Below are positions 21,638 to 33,515 of a DNA stretch of 64,000 nucleotides, in pieces (the first letter of the stretch is position 1; each line of letters begins with the position of its first letter). Origin of the DNA: Berberis thunbergii (taxonomy: Eukaryota > Streptophyta > Magnoliopsida > Ranunculales > Berberidaceae); NCBI GenBank assembly GCA_003290165.1, contig QNQO01005876.1, positions 186,001 to 250,000 on the forward strand, in the 5' to 3' direction. A program made the translations under genes and the position numbers. The notes under the pieces were generated by a model. That model was not told where the DNA came from. It did no database searches and saw nothing but the letters and a program-made list of their open reading frames with translations.

Positions 21638-21959
21638 CATAGAAGACAAGTTATTGTAAGGCGTAAATACAACTAACGAAGTATTAACTTATTTTATCAC
21701 AACCAAAAGATATTTGGCTAAGTGCTCCTTATTATTTCTTATCACATGCCACAAATGAATTATGAAACTTGTATTCAATCTTAAACGAGCGAAAATACTT
21801 TTTGGGAGGGGAGCTGGCTAGGATAACCTATCAGGTACGTTCTTTCACCACGAACAAAGTTAGAGAAAACCTTTGAAATGATTTCAAGACGTTGGACACA
21901 TAATTTTGAATTGAATCTCTTTAGAAAGAAGACCTTGTGTATCATGGTAGCCTACTACA

Positions 21960-22265
21960 GTCCCCTTACGAAACTTTCGTTATTGGGTTAGACATCCACT
22001 TAACATGTTTCTAGCAATTCACATGGCATCATCAAATGATACAAGTCATAGATAAGAATCTATAACGCACTAGAACACCCGTATTGACGATTTTTTACTC
22101 CGACAGCATCTAGGGCTCCTCGAACAATGTGATATCTCTCACCGAGTAAATCCTTAACCCTTCCTTCTCAAGACTAAAGAATTTTATTGTGAATTATGGC
22201 CAATACCAGATATATAAGCAGTGATTTCAAATCCAGAGGATAGTCATACTCTGGCAACTTTTTGT
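21960..22265 (-). pseudogene. rps12: Plastid rps12 3' exon fragment, nuclear copy
   Basis: On the minus strand the text runs from tggattt gaaatcactgctta (SGFEITAY) through ggtattggccataattcaca-like sequence, then [23 protein letters not shown] reading. This is the C-terminal exon of plastid ribosomal protein S12. The flanking gataagaatctataacgcac (22051-22070) is its plastid 3' neighbourhood. Several indels break it. The insertion probably continues left to about 21960. Plastid origin of 22270-23080 is possible but not established. Confidence 0.75.
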
Positions 22266-23080
22266 CTGGATTTTTCAATTACACCCGTTCCATGGTATAA
22301 AATACCTATTTGTTTTCCTGGAGCACATAAACAAATTGGGATTTATTCTTATATTGTAGATAGAAAATGAAATTAACCTTAATTACCCGTCAGAATACTT
22401 TTAATCTAAAAAGTACCTCCCTTTCTAACTCTGGATTTGTATAACCCCAATTCCCAATTAAAAAAATATATCTATTTCAATCAATTTAAATTGCATACAA
22501 AATTTTAGAGATTCTATGTGTGTCCTAGTATCAATCCAGTGCAAGAAGATTTTAATAAAAGATAGACCAAACAAAGATCTATCACTCTATGTCTTAGCTT
22601 AGTAAAGGAATGAATAATCTCTTTTTTATTACTATTTCTTTGAATGATCCTATCAAAGAAAGTTTCAAATATGAAATAGTATTTTTGTCAGAATAGCAAT
22701 ATTTTCTAGATCGAGACCGATCTTTATCAAACCTCTGTCTTATAAGGAAATTAGATTATAAAAAACTGAGTTTCAAACTTAATTGCTTTGGTTCTTTTTT
22801 TTATTTTACTTATACTATATGGATTCATTTTTTACCAATCGAAGTGTAAGATGGGTCTGATGATACCTCACTATTTGATTTTCTCTATATAAAGAGAATG
22901 GGAGGGTATAGAAAAGAACAAAGAATAAAAAAATTCAACAGAAATACTTGACTGAATCAGGAATTCCATTTTGATTTTGTATGTATAAAAGATATGCATA
23001 TGTTATCCTATTAAATTCTCAACGATAAATATATTTGATAGCTCATATACTGTTAGTATAATATAGTCTGATTTAATATC

Positions 23081-23345
23081 ATTGGGATCTCACGTGTATC
23101 GCACCATCTATCCTCCTGAGGAAAGTTTGGTTTCAAATTTCGTTTTTGAACAAGAGGTGTATGCTTTGCTAATGTGCCTTAGATGATCCACATCTTCGGG
23201 TCAAGAGCTAATTAACACATTGAACTATCCACGTGGTTGAGAGCCATCACAGCCAGACACAACGACAAAATTATTAGGGGCGCGCTCTACCACTGAGCTA
23301 ATAACCCATTGTGCAGGCCTCCCATTGGGAGGCCACTATGTCAAA
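23081..23345 (-). pseudogene. trnI-GAU: Plastid trnI-GAU 5' exon and intron start
   Basis: 23271-23307 is the 37-nt 5' exon on the minus strand (gggttattagctcagtggta at its start), one or two bases off the plastid tRNA-Ile. The intron follows to 23081 (recognisable gcacattgaac..., gatccacatcttcgg... and cctcctgagga blocks on the + strand). The leader gcctcccattgggaggcc lies at 23318-23335. There is no 3' exon, so no tRNA can be made. Confidence 0.85.
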
Positions 23346-23714
23346 AAAGCTCTCCCTTCCTTGTTTTCATGTAGCTAGATTCACCAAAATTGAAAAATCC
23401 TTAGAGTGAGAATCCAACTCAACAACTTTTGAGATTTTGAGAAGAATTTCTCTTCAGAGAGCACAACACGATGAAAGTTGTAAATTATGTTCGTGGGGAG
23501 GGGCAGTTGTTGTCTATCGTTGGCCTCAATGGTAGAATCCGTCAAGGAGGCCTGAGAGGCAATGTTTACAATGTGGCGGATGTCAGCGGTTTGAATCCAC
23601 TTATTTCCAACACGAGAACTTAGCCGATCTATGATATCTCATTCATGGACGTTGATAAGATCCTTTCATTTAACAGCACCTTCGGATGACACAGCCTTAA
23701 AGCTAACAACGAGG
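23346..23714 (+). other. Plastid rDNA spacer fragment upstream of 23S rRNA
   Basis: The blocks gattttgagaagaatttctc, tctatcgttggcctcaatgg, gtggcggatgtcagcggttt and cattcatggacgttgataag are, as far as I remember, the plastid inverted-repeat rRNA operon spacer leading into rrn23. It is in opposite orientation to the trnI piece on its left, so the insertion is rearranged. Confidence 0.65.
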
Positions 23715-23968
23715 TTCAAACTAGGAAAGCACCCAAAGACGAAAAAAGGCGCACAAGCGACGAAATACTTCAGGGGGTTGAAAATCAGCATAGATCTGGA
23801 TATTACCCAATATGTCAACCTTTTGAACTGTTGTTGAATCCATCGGTAGGCAGGAGATAACCTGGTGAACGGAATCATCTTAATAGCTAGAGGAAAATAA
23901 ACCAAAAGTTATTCTCGGGGGTTGTGGGAGAGCAATACAAGCGTCATGCTGCTTGGCAGGGCGGTGGA
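23715..23968 (+). pseudogene. rrn23: Plastid 23S rRNA 5' fragment
   Basis: Starts ttcaaactaggaaag (plastid 23S 5' end), then lacks about 18-20 bp. It resumes at cacccaaagacg, followed by agcgacgaaatactt, gttgaaaatcagcatagatc, ccttttgaactgttgttgaa and ggttgtgggagagcaataca. A second loss of about 45 bp removes the segment before ggttgtggga. Nuclear plastid DNA, not a functional rRNA. Confidence 0.85.
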
Positions 23969-24170
23969 CCACCATGACTCCTCACTTCTCAAGAATCCAT
24001 ACATCCCTTATCAGTGTATGGACAATTATCTTCCGTGCACAGGTTTAGGTTTCGCCTCAATGGGAAAATTAAAAGGAACACCTAACAATTCATTTTCAAA
24101 AACCAAGAACTACAAGATCACCTAGAATAAAGGGGCAACGAAGGGATCGTACCATTCGAGCCTTTAATTG
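23969..24170. other. Further plastid IR fragment (trnI/trnA region)
   Basis: ctcacttctcaagaatccat, cagtgtatggacaattatct and ggtttaggtttcgcctcaat resemble the complementary strand of the trnI-GAU/trnA intron region of the plastid rRNA operon, again out of natural order relative to rrn23. Confidence 0.55.
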
Positions 24171-24930
24171 AAGTCCATGTTAGAGGAGAAAATGAAGAAA
24201 CAACCGAAATGAGTTTGAAAATGAAGGATTTGTGATTTTATATGGAAAGCAAGGTATGCACCAGTGTAACATTTTTCAAAGGTTTGGTTAATCCAAATCA
24301 ACGATCTACAAATTGGGTCAACTGGGTCTCAACATTTGAGTCCCTGGATCCTAACTCATTTTGAAACCCATAGATGGTTTTGAAGAGTACAATAATATAA
24401 CTGAAAATTATGCAAATTTAATAATTGATAATTACACCTAACCTAGTGTTAGCATTTAAATGCATCTTGATCATGATTGTTTTACTAAATTTGAATAGCA
24501 AAATTGTTGAAATCCATTCCTCTAAGTGGAAATGCTTGATTTGAAACTCGAAAGGTTTTCAACCTAATCTAAACAAGCCCAATGCTTAAACTTGAAACAT
24601 ATAAGATTGGAGAACAAGAGTGATACAATTAAACCAACTTAAATTAATTAACGACTTTATTCTAATGGGGGTAATGAGTGTTAGTAAATGTATAGACCTC
24701 TAGTAAGTTTAAATCACCACCCCCTATTTGCTTCAGTAAATTGAAAACAAGATCTACTTATTAAAAAAAATGCATTGCATTTGGCACCAAAATGAGTGGA
24801 AAATGAAAACTATATTCAATAATGCAGGTGTATCAAGATGTTTATAGGATGTCCAAAATGAAATCAATATAAAGGCCCGAATAAGAAAAAAATTATCTAT
24901 AGAGATAGATGGAAGTTAATAAATAAAAAG
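24171..24930. other. Intergenic, no gene seen
   Basis: AT-rich sequence without recognisable coding text or repeat ends. Confidence 0.4.
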
Positions 24931-25514
24931 GGAGTTGCTATTTGTGTCCGATTATTTGGCTCGGTTATTAAATTCTTTGTCACACCAGCATTTTAAGATG
25001 TTTTGACTTTGTGGCACCCACCTAAAAAATGTAACACCAATTTATTTATTTTAATAAATAAAACCATTTGGTGATGGAATTTTCTCGTTTAGGTTCATCA
25101 AATAAATTATAAGAAATATAAGTAGTTGCAACTATTAAAAAATGCATTCAAACCCAAGAACTCTACATTCAAAAATTTACAATAAGAATCATAGGTACAA
25201 AGTCCTAAATCAACAACCTATCATAGTATTTGCTATTTATTGTAAAACTTATGATGATGGTTAGTGTATCTTTGATGCTTGTACGCAAATTTGAAAGTTT
25301 ACGAATTCTTTACTTTTGTTGTTTCGATAAGATTTACTTTTGTGATTTCGTCAAGAACAAATTAATGCTCACAGATGAGAAAATTAACCACCAAATGTTT
25401 TTATTGATAAGAAAAATGTAAGTCGGTGTAACATATTTAAGTTGGTCAAAAAATTCTAAACATTCCAAAATGTCAGTGCAACTGAGCCAAATAGTCGGGT
25501 ACACGTAGCAAACT
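24931..25514. mobile_element. MITE with long imperfect terminal inverted repeats
   Basis: Left end gagttgctatttgtgtccga then ttatttggctcggtt (24932-24966). The right end, 25480-25513, is its imperfect inverse (aactgagccaaatagtcggg then tacacgtagcaaac). Inverted similarity continues inward (cagcattttaagatgttttg against the inverse of the block ending ccaaaatgtcagtg). About 584 bp, no ORF of note. I could not settle a target duplication, so the superfamily is open. Confidence 0.65.
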
Positions 25515-25847
25515 TTTCACTTAGTGTGTACTTGTGTTGTCAGAATGGGTATTGTGTTTATGCCTTTGGCATGCTACCCTGACCCTTGAGTCGTGCCTTC
25601 GGCATTTCCTATCATGTTTGTTTTATTTGAAACTTTGTAAGTTTCACTGAGTGATACTCAGTTCGGTGGCTAAGGGAACAAACCTCAACCCAAAATTGAA
25701 CAGTTTCGATCACTCGAAAAGCAAACACGAACTCAATCATAGTGCGTCCATGTGACATATTTCACTGATCTATTACTACATTACCAAATAGTAGAACTTA
25801 AAAACCATTAGCATAAAAAACTTACTATAAGACAACTCAGATAAAAT

Positions 25848-28573
25848 TATAACACCAACAACTTTCTATTATTAAAATTTGTTAGTTATATGTATATTTC
25901 ATGTTTATAGGTTAAATTATTCATATTATTGATAAGACATGTGCAAGTATATGTAGTAGTGTATGTTGTGTGTTATACGTTTGTTAAGAATAGTTCGATG
26001 TAGTTAGACATATTTGAGATTAGTTTTGTCCATGTATGAAAGAGATGGATTCTCCATCGAAATTGCATTTCGTTGGCTATGATATATGTATGAAACTATT
26101 CACTATTTTTTTTCCTAGTTCTGAATTTTGGGATGAATTTCATTTAAGGTATATATAATGTAACAACCTCAGTCTTTTAAAACTATTCAAATTTATATTT
26201 CGCCAATGTATTTGAACTTTGATAAATTTTGACATTGGTTAATATATACTGAATGTAGATTTATTGTTCTGAAATAATGAATGGATTGGTCACTTAAATA
26301 AATAAGTATCATTATCACTTTGGTACTTGCTTTAATTTTTATTTATTGTTTGGTTAATTACTTTATTTTTCTAACACTTTAAATAAATCATTGAAAATAA
26401 TTGGTGCAAATATGTACTTACTTAAAAACTTAATTCATGATGGGTTTCTATCCACCTTTAGGTTTAGTTTGGACAGGCTTTGGATTTTGGCTATTTACTT
26501 TTATTAGGGTAGTGATAAGAGTAAAAAAAAAATTAAGAGATATGAGAAGGAAAGTGAATTCAATTCTCTCTTCACACGTAACAAATAAAAAGGACAAAAC
26601 AAGAAAAAGAAAATGGGAAGAGAAATTGTAGAGAATAACAAATAGAGGAAAAGATTAAAAAAAAGAGGAAGGAAAAGAAAAATAAATAGCATTTGTGAGT
26701 TTTGCTTCATTCTCTTTTATTTTTTAGATTAATATATGAATTAGGGTAAGAGTTTAATACATGTAAATTTTATGTTCAGATGAAATTTTTTATTGTAATT
26801 TTGGGGAAATTGGTTGAGTTAGAGAGAAAACCCAAAATCGGGTTTTCATTTAAATCCGATATACAAGACAACTCTGTATGGTCTTAGTTTTTCCAGTGGA
26901 TCGAGACCTTCCAGTGGTAAAAATTCTTTCAAATTAAATCAGTAGTTTCGCAACACACATATGAGAAATAATTAATTGGTTTGATTCTTTCCAATGTTTA
27001 AATTTTCCTCGAGGTAAGGTAAACTGTCACTAGTTAGATTGTAGAAATCCTTAGATATTTGCAAAGTTGATTTTGTGGCGTTTTTTGGCTTATGCGTGAA
27101 TAAAATTGAAACTTATATTATCCCTACCTAGGATTAGTAATGTATATTGTAGTAGAACATAGTGAGTCTCATTTAGATCTGAATAGAATGATGGTGTATT
27201 CTGATTTATTTATTTTTTAGAATTCGTATCCGATGTGTTAGATTTGAATCAGTTAGAAACTTATGGCATAAAAGCGTCTAATTTTAGTTTTATAAACATT
27301 ACTACAAAATGTTTGGATAGAGAAATTATCCATGAAATGGTTATGTTTCCCCAAAAAATGGGTGAATTTATTTATGAATGACAAAGTGTCATTGTGAAAT
27401 ATTTTTGAGATATTACAATAAATGATATTGATAACCTTGGGTCCGTAAATTTTGATCATCTTGAATTGTATCACTTAGAACTACCACAACTTTTCTTATT
27501 TATGATTTCCCCTCTGATATAGAGAAACTAAGTAACATTCGGGTTGGGTTTTGTGGATGTGGGACACCCATTTCTTATAGAGAAACTAAGTAACCTTCGG
27601 GTTGGTTTTGCGGAAAGGAGATGGTCTAATACCTAAACGAGTTTGATTATTTATCCGTAAATAATGTGTTATGAATTATGTGCATTGATAGCTTAAGAAT
27701 GGTTTTTATGTTACTCATATAGTTAGGAGTATCCGGTGATGCACTTCCATATATGATGTGTTCCTACTTATATACAGATGATGAAGAAGTTCTCCTTTAT
27801 ATTAGAGAGGTATACATGCATGTATGTTCGGCACAGAGGTGGTGTGAATGTGGTATATTCTAAGTAATCAATTCATTAAAAATGATTAATATGTTTATGA
27901 AAAATAATGTATGGACACAATGGTTTAAATTGATGACTACTAATTATTTGATAATATATTCATCTTATTTCTAACACTTTTTGTGCAGGATGGTAAGTCT
28001 ACTAACATTTCTGCAGGTCATACTTGCCATGGTTAACCTCTACACTGTAAGTAAATAAATATTTACTTTAAGAACGATAATAAGTTATTAAGATGACATG
28101 AATGCCTCTTTGAGGAACTAAAGGTCTTTGAGTTGTGATTTTCTTGCATGACACATTTATCTCGTTGAGGAACTACTTGTCTTTGAGGTGTTATTTTATT
28201 GTGTATGTAATTTCATGTTATTGCATGTAACTTATTTTATTTATTAGAGGTGAAAATTACTTGCACTACCTCCATTGCTAGCCCAAGTGAGCTTTTGCTT
28301 CTTGGGTGCGTTATTATTATAACGTAGTCAATTAGCCTTTCTCAAGTTAAAAATCTTTTGTGCGGCATTGTTGGAGGTTTATTTTGTTGTGGGATCATCT
28401 TCAAAGAATTTACTTGTCAGAGTACTTTTGTCTACTTCAACTTTTCTATAAATGTTTATGTTATTGAATTTATAAATGTTATTTTTGTTGAATTTTCACA
28501 TCCCAGATTTGGGGGAAATGGATAATCCTACGAGCATATAAGAATTGTTTTTCTCGAAAATTGTGGTGTGACA
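25848..28573 (+). repeat. 5' LTR of the chromovirus-like element (2.7 kb)
   Basis: 2726 bp. It matches 28903-29229 plus 50890-53317 with many small differences (for example gataagacatgtgcaagtat, atttgagattag, gaaatggataatccta). Around 26120-26165 it contains a second copy of a polypurine-plus-TGTAAC junction (gggatgaatttcatttaagg then tgtaacaacctc), so the LTR start motif occurs twice within each LTR. Confidence 0.85.
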
Positions 28574-28902
28574 ATTTGTTATAAGAGCATTTGGTTAGAC
28601 TACGCTGGGGTAGAGTCTAGGGGATCCTCGAAATGTAGATATGGGTGAGTAAGAGTGTAAATGTCTAAAGATAAAGTGACAAGGGTGAACCTTGAATCTT
28701 TAGTATTGTTTCTTTTTCTTCATGAATCTAGTGATGAGATTCATTTTACTTGTGTCTGCAGAAGTAATCATATCTTATTCTTAATGTCAATATTTGGTGA
28801 CATTATTCCGTTTATTTTTTCTTTTAGTAGTTTGTTATCCTCAGTGTTTAAGTAGCCCTTTTATCGAATCTCAAGATGAGATTTTTTTTGAGGTGTATAT
28901 AT
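28574..28902 (+). other. Internal remnant of the chromovirus-like element
   Basis: A 329-bp core bounded by a degenerate tRNA-Met primer-binding site on the left and a purine-rich tract on the right. The short open frame 28661-28855 has no recognisable domain. The size shows near-total loss of gag-pol, so the element depended on others for mobility, or the core was deleted after insertion. Confidence 0.75.
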
Positions 28903-29229
28903 TGTAACACCCGCAATTTTCGTTTATTAAAAATTGTTAGTCATGTATATATTTTTTATTTTAAAGATTATATTATTAATATTCTTGATAAGACATGTGC
29001 AAGTATATGCAGTACAGTTCGGTGTAGTTAGACATATTTGAGATTAGTGTTGTCCATGTATGAAAGACATGGATTCTCTTTTGAATTGTATTTCGTTGGC
29101 TATGATATATGTATGAAACAATTCACTATTTTTTTCCTACTTTCGATTCTCGGGATGAGATTCCATTTAAGATGTGTATAATGTAACGACCTCATTTTTT
29201 TAAAGCTACTCAATTTTTATTTTGCCAAT
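28903..29229 (+). repeat. 3' LTR of chromovirus-like element, left part
   Basis: Starts TGTAACACCCGCAATT and breaks at ccaat, the target site of the Tat-type element. Relative to the other two copies it lacks about 30 bp after gcaagtatatgcagta. Confidence 0.85.
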
Positions 29230-29897
29230 TGATGCTATCATTTTTTGCTCCCTGCTCTGACCTGGTTCCTATTGACCTGCACAAGTAGCACACGTGAGCC
29301 ACAGACCACCGTTGTGGTGGCCGATGACACGCCGATGCTAAAGTCAGATAGGGATCTGAAGAAAGTGTAATGTTGTAACAGGAAATTTGTAGGTTACCTT
29401 AGCTTACCAACCTCATGTCTTAGTTATTGTGCAAGGAGTCCTGGTCATCGTAGATGTAGTTTGAAAGGAGATCTTCGTGGAGATCCTCTTCTAATTAGGA
29501 GTCGAGATGTAGGAGGGAAGTTCCATGTTTGCCTTGTGCTCCTAAATACACGGGAAATAGTTCCCAATGCGAGAAATATTCGTATAATGAAGATTCCCTA
29601 TGTGGAATGTACTCTAGCATTTGCTTCCTAGTTGGAAGCAAAGTGCAGTTGTAGTTGCCTGTCCGAAGTCGATCCTCGAGATACTTGCCTTAGTAGGACT
29701 TACGGGTATGGAGGACAGTTGTGATACGTGTAAGCCTAGCGTGCTATGAGAATCCGGGTCCGCCAGGCGGACTGAATTGAGCGGGCTTGGAACTGCTTGG
29801 GCCTATTAAGTGTTGGGCTGATGTTGGGCCCGTATTCCCTCGAGATCATCATGACATGTGTGTGGCTTAGAGGTATGACCATTTTTATGTATCATCA
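29230..29897 (-). repeat. 3' LTR of nested Tat-type element
   Basis: TGATGCTATCA ... TATGTATCATCA on the + strand. On its right, minus-strand sense reads CTAACTCAGGGGGAGTAGT directly before the LTR, a clean polypurine tract that identifies this as the 3' LTR in minus orientation. Confidence 0.9.
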
Positions 29898-29916
29898 ACT
29901 ACTCCCCCTGAGTTAG
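29898..29916 (-). other. Polypurine tract of nested Tat-type element
   Basis: The complement of actactccccctgagttag. The same position is purine-rich next to the 5892 and 62897 LTR copies, which supports its role as plus-strand primer. Confidence 0.75.
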
Positions 29917-30214
29917 TGGGGTGTTAAGTCGGTCCACTGACTCTTTAAAAATACAACTGTACCGTCGTGATGATTGGAATCGAAGTGTTCGTCTTGAGCG
30001 ATGCATGACATTAATGGGTACGCAACTGCTCAATGAAGGAAAGTGTGGTTTGCATTTCCTATAAATATTCACTGTCTTGAGGAGGATTTCCCCATTGTTA
30101 TTTGCGCTATCTTCTTGAGTCATAGTATTTGTTCCATCTTCTAATGGTCAACAACATTAAATTTTCTTCAAAGACCCATTATCCCTTGCTTGTATCAACT
30201 TCTTCGAAGGTATT

Positions 30215-31807
30215 TTGGTCGACGAAAATGAGTTGATCAAACTTCGTAGTTTGTACCGTCTTCTGAAATATTTGCAAATTGTTCTCGCGTTTGAAATTTT
30301 AGGTCCGATTGTGCCTCCTTATGGGTTCATAGGCTTGCACCGAAGCATGTTCAAGTCTGGGCTCCGACTTTTAGTGCTAGATGATGTCTGGCACTTCTTT
30401 GCTCATTTTCGAATGCCTCCCGCTCATATGGTGTCAAGCGGGTTCAAGATACTTCTTGCAATTCTCCTTAGGGCTCATGACACTGATCTTCGTTTACCCT
30501 CGTCAATAATCCATTACCTAACCGAGGCTCTGTTGGATTCTAGAGGTATATGTGTGTTGAAGTGTCCTCATGGTCTGCGATTGGCAGCGGACAACGCCGA
30601 ATCTTGGGAGAATCAATGGTTCTTCACTTCGGTGGATTCTGGTTACTTCAAGCTCGGGAGTCGTAGAATGTATCGATACTTCCAGTTTGACCTTTGTGAG
30701 TTTCTTGATCTTCGATGTATGCATATTTTTGTATGTCCCCTCTGTGATACTGGTTCTGACATTGTTCTTTTGTTTCAAGGAGGTTCGTAATTTCGTCTCT
30801 CAACGAGGAAGAGAAGTGGATAGAGGAAAGTTTCTCAAGCTTCCCTTGACTTCCGTTGAGGAGGTTATAATGCCAGGCAATGTTTCACGCTACAATCTGC
30901 TGCGGTGTTCTTATGGTGCTCAACCCTTGTCAAGTTCACCTGCTAAGGGGGTGGTTGCCCTTCGCACGAAGAAGAAAAGTTTAGCCTTGCCCAGTCCCTT
31001 CGGGCTTGCTGAATTGGAGGCAAGTACCTCTCGTTGTTGTCCCGAGGAAGAAAAAAAAATTTGTAAGGGTGACCTCTCCCCCTAGTATGTCACAGTCTGC
31101 ACAGGCGACACCCTTGGGGCCTCGACCTTTCACTAGACGCTCCGACTCCCCCTGCTGACTTAGCAGGGGAAGAAGTTGGATTGCGTGTTGAGGTGTTGCG
31201 TCATCGCGGTCTCGGGATGACTACTCATGCCCTGGAGTCATATGGTCTTATTTCGTTGCACCCCGAAGCCCGTGGAAGGGTGCTTGTTTTGGAGAAGGCC
31301 TTCGCGGACATGCAGATGTCATTATTGGGCGCTCTTTATCAAGCGAACTCCTTGGAAGGTAGGTTGCAAGCTTCTGGCACTATCGCTAACCGCGAGGGCA
31401 TGGAGGCCGAAAGGAAGCGAGCGAGGAAAGAATGGGTCGCCGAAAGGTAGTTGCTGGAAGCCGCAGTTGATGAGGGGCTTCACCGCACTCTGGAGGCAGA
31501 GCAATTGCTGGCGGAGGAGTGCTCGTACTATGAGGTCTTGTTGGGAGCAGTGGACTTTGATGTGTCAGGTAGGAGGTCGTTCATCTCGTTCGAGGATGTT
31601 CGTGGTAGACTAGAGCTCCTAGAGCTGATTAGGGAAGAGCATCTCGATACTGACCTTGATTTCACTTGCTACAAGAGGGCAGCTTTTGAACCGATCAATC
31701 AATGGGAAGGCTCTAGCTCCGCGAGTTTACTGATGAGGAGGATGCTTCTCCTTAGAATGACTATAACGTCCTCTCTTAGACAGATAATATACGGACAATT
31801 TTTTTGA
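30215..31807 (+). pseudogene. Antisense ORF of nested Tat-type element (Transposase_28-like)
   Basis: It reads + while pol reads -. The first segment (30215-30704) has MVDENELIKLRSLYRLLKYL, PPYGFIGLHRSMFKSGLRLL, MPPAHMVSSGFKILLAILLR and, near the end, ENQWFFTSVDSGYFKL. These fit the plant Transposase_28 / 'putative gypsy type transposon' domain. A gtgagt donor at about 30705 sits at the same protein position as the gtaagt donor of the 3233-5640 copy, with a candidate acceptor (gtttcaag) near 30780. After it come EVRNFVSQRGREVDRG, a basic linker (RTKKKSLALPSP) and a Glu/Arg/Leu-rich coiled-coil tail (31181-31740). At least one stop (31448) and frame changes make this copy a relic. No enzymatic residues are apparent. 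Confidence 0.75.
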
Positions 31808-31934
31808 ATGGAAATGTTTTTTTGCCTCATATTGTCGTGTTTACTTTAGTCGCTTCGTAGACCGTAGAGTTTTGACCACTAGGTGGAATGCTTGTCTTCG
31901 TCAATCAAAATATATTGCCGTTTTAAGTTGTTCC

Positions 31935-33515
31935 TGTTACAGGTTAGGGTTTAACAAGCAAAAAACGTTGTTGGTCAGGGGTTGACCAGGCTTCCTCAGT
32001 CGTTATCTGTAACGACTTACTAAGTGTTAACGGACTAGCGCTGACTTCTGCTCCTATCCCTTCGGCCTTTGTGATCCGCACTGAGAGGATTAGGTCTCGT
32101 GTGCCGGAAGCCATCGCCTTTAATTGTGAACTAGCTAAGCTTGTCAGGTAGGTTTGGCGATCATTATCTATACTGAGAGCAATGATCCATTGGCGAGTCA
32201 TTGTCATCAGCGGACCTGCGCTGACAAGACTCCCACTTCTTCAGGATTAAGCTTTGGGCACTAGAAGTCGTCATCATCAATCGCGAACTAACTGAGCTTA
32301 CCTGGCAAGTTCGGCGATCATTGTCTGTATTTAAAGCAATAATCCCTTGTTGAGTCATCGTCATCAGTATACCAGCGCTGACTAGACTCCCACTTCCTCA
32401 GCTGTCATGACCTGCGCAAAGCAGATTAGGCTTTGGGCACCATAAGTCATCGTCATCAGTCCGAACTGACTGAGCTTACTTAGCAAGTTTGGCGATCATG
32501 TTTTGTACTTAGAGCAATGATACCTTGGCAAGTCATCCTCATAAGTGGACCAACACTTACTAGACTTCCACTTCCTCAATCATCGTGATTCGTACGAAGT
32601 GAATTAGGCTTTGAGCACTAGAAGTTGTCGTCATCAGTCGCAAACTGACTGAGCTTATCTGGAAATTTTGGTGATCAATGTCTGTATTGAGAGTAATGAT
32701 CCATTGGCGAGTCATCTTCATCAGCAGACCAGCGCTGACTAGTCTCCCATTTGCTCAGCCGTCGTGATCCGCGCGAAGTGAATTAGGCTTTGGGCACCAA
32801 AAATCGTCGACATCAGTCGCGAACTAGCTTACCTGGAAAGTTCGGCAATCATTATCTGTATTGAGAGCAATGATCCCTTGGTGAGTCATCATCATCAGCG
32901 TACCAGCGCTGACTAGACTCCCACTTCCTCAACCGTCGTGATTCTCGCAAAGCGAATTAGGCTTTGGGCACCAGAAGCCATCATCATCAGTCGCAAACTG
33001 ACTAAGCTTACCTGGCAAGTTCAGCAATCATTGTCTGTACTGAAAGCAATGATCCCTTGGCGAGTGGTCATTATCAGTGAACCAAGGCTAACTAGACTCC
33101 CACTTCCCCAGCTGTCGTGAAGTGCACGAAGCGAATTAGGCTTTGGGCACCAGAAGTCGTCGTTATCATTCGCAAATTGACTAAGCTTACCTGACAAGTT
33201 CGGTGATCATTGTATGTATTGAGAGAAATGATCCCTTGGCGAGTCGTCGTCATCAGCAGACCAGTGCTGACTAGACTCCCACTTCCTCAGCCATCGTGAT
33301 CTGCACGAAGCAATTAGGCTTTGGGTACTAGAAGTCGTCGTCATTAGTCGCGAATTGACTGAGCTTACCTGGCAAGTTCGGCGATCATTGTCTGTATTGA
33401 GAGCAATGATCCCTCCCTTGGCGAGTCATCATCATAAGCAGACTAGCGCTTACTAGACTCCCACTTCCTCAGCCGTCGTGATCTGGGCAAAAAGGATTAG
33501 GCTTTGGGGTGATAT
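31935..33515. repeat. Tandem array, about 179-bp unit, about 8.5 copies
   Basis: The phrase ggctttgggcac recurs at about 32250, 32430, 32608, 32787, 32961, 33140, 33318 and 33501: spacing 178-180, with one 174 and one 183. Each unit also has agactcccacttcctcagcc, gaactgactgagcttacctg and ttgagagcaatgatcccttg. Units differ by scattered substitutions. Located between integrase and the antisense ORF, the same position as the unrelated 128-bp array at 1887-2715. Confidence 0.93.

Noticed and set aside
23271..23307. A working tRNA-Ile gene
   Set aside because: Only the 37-nt 5' exon and part of the intron exist; it is plastid DNA in the nucleus.
31935..33515. Regular repeats suggesting a CRISPR-like array
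   Set aside because: Units of about 179 bp are similar over their whole length with no unique spacers, and the context is a plant retrotransposon.
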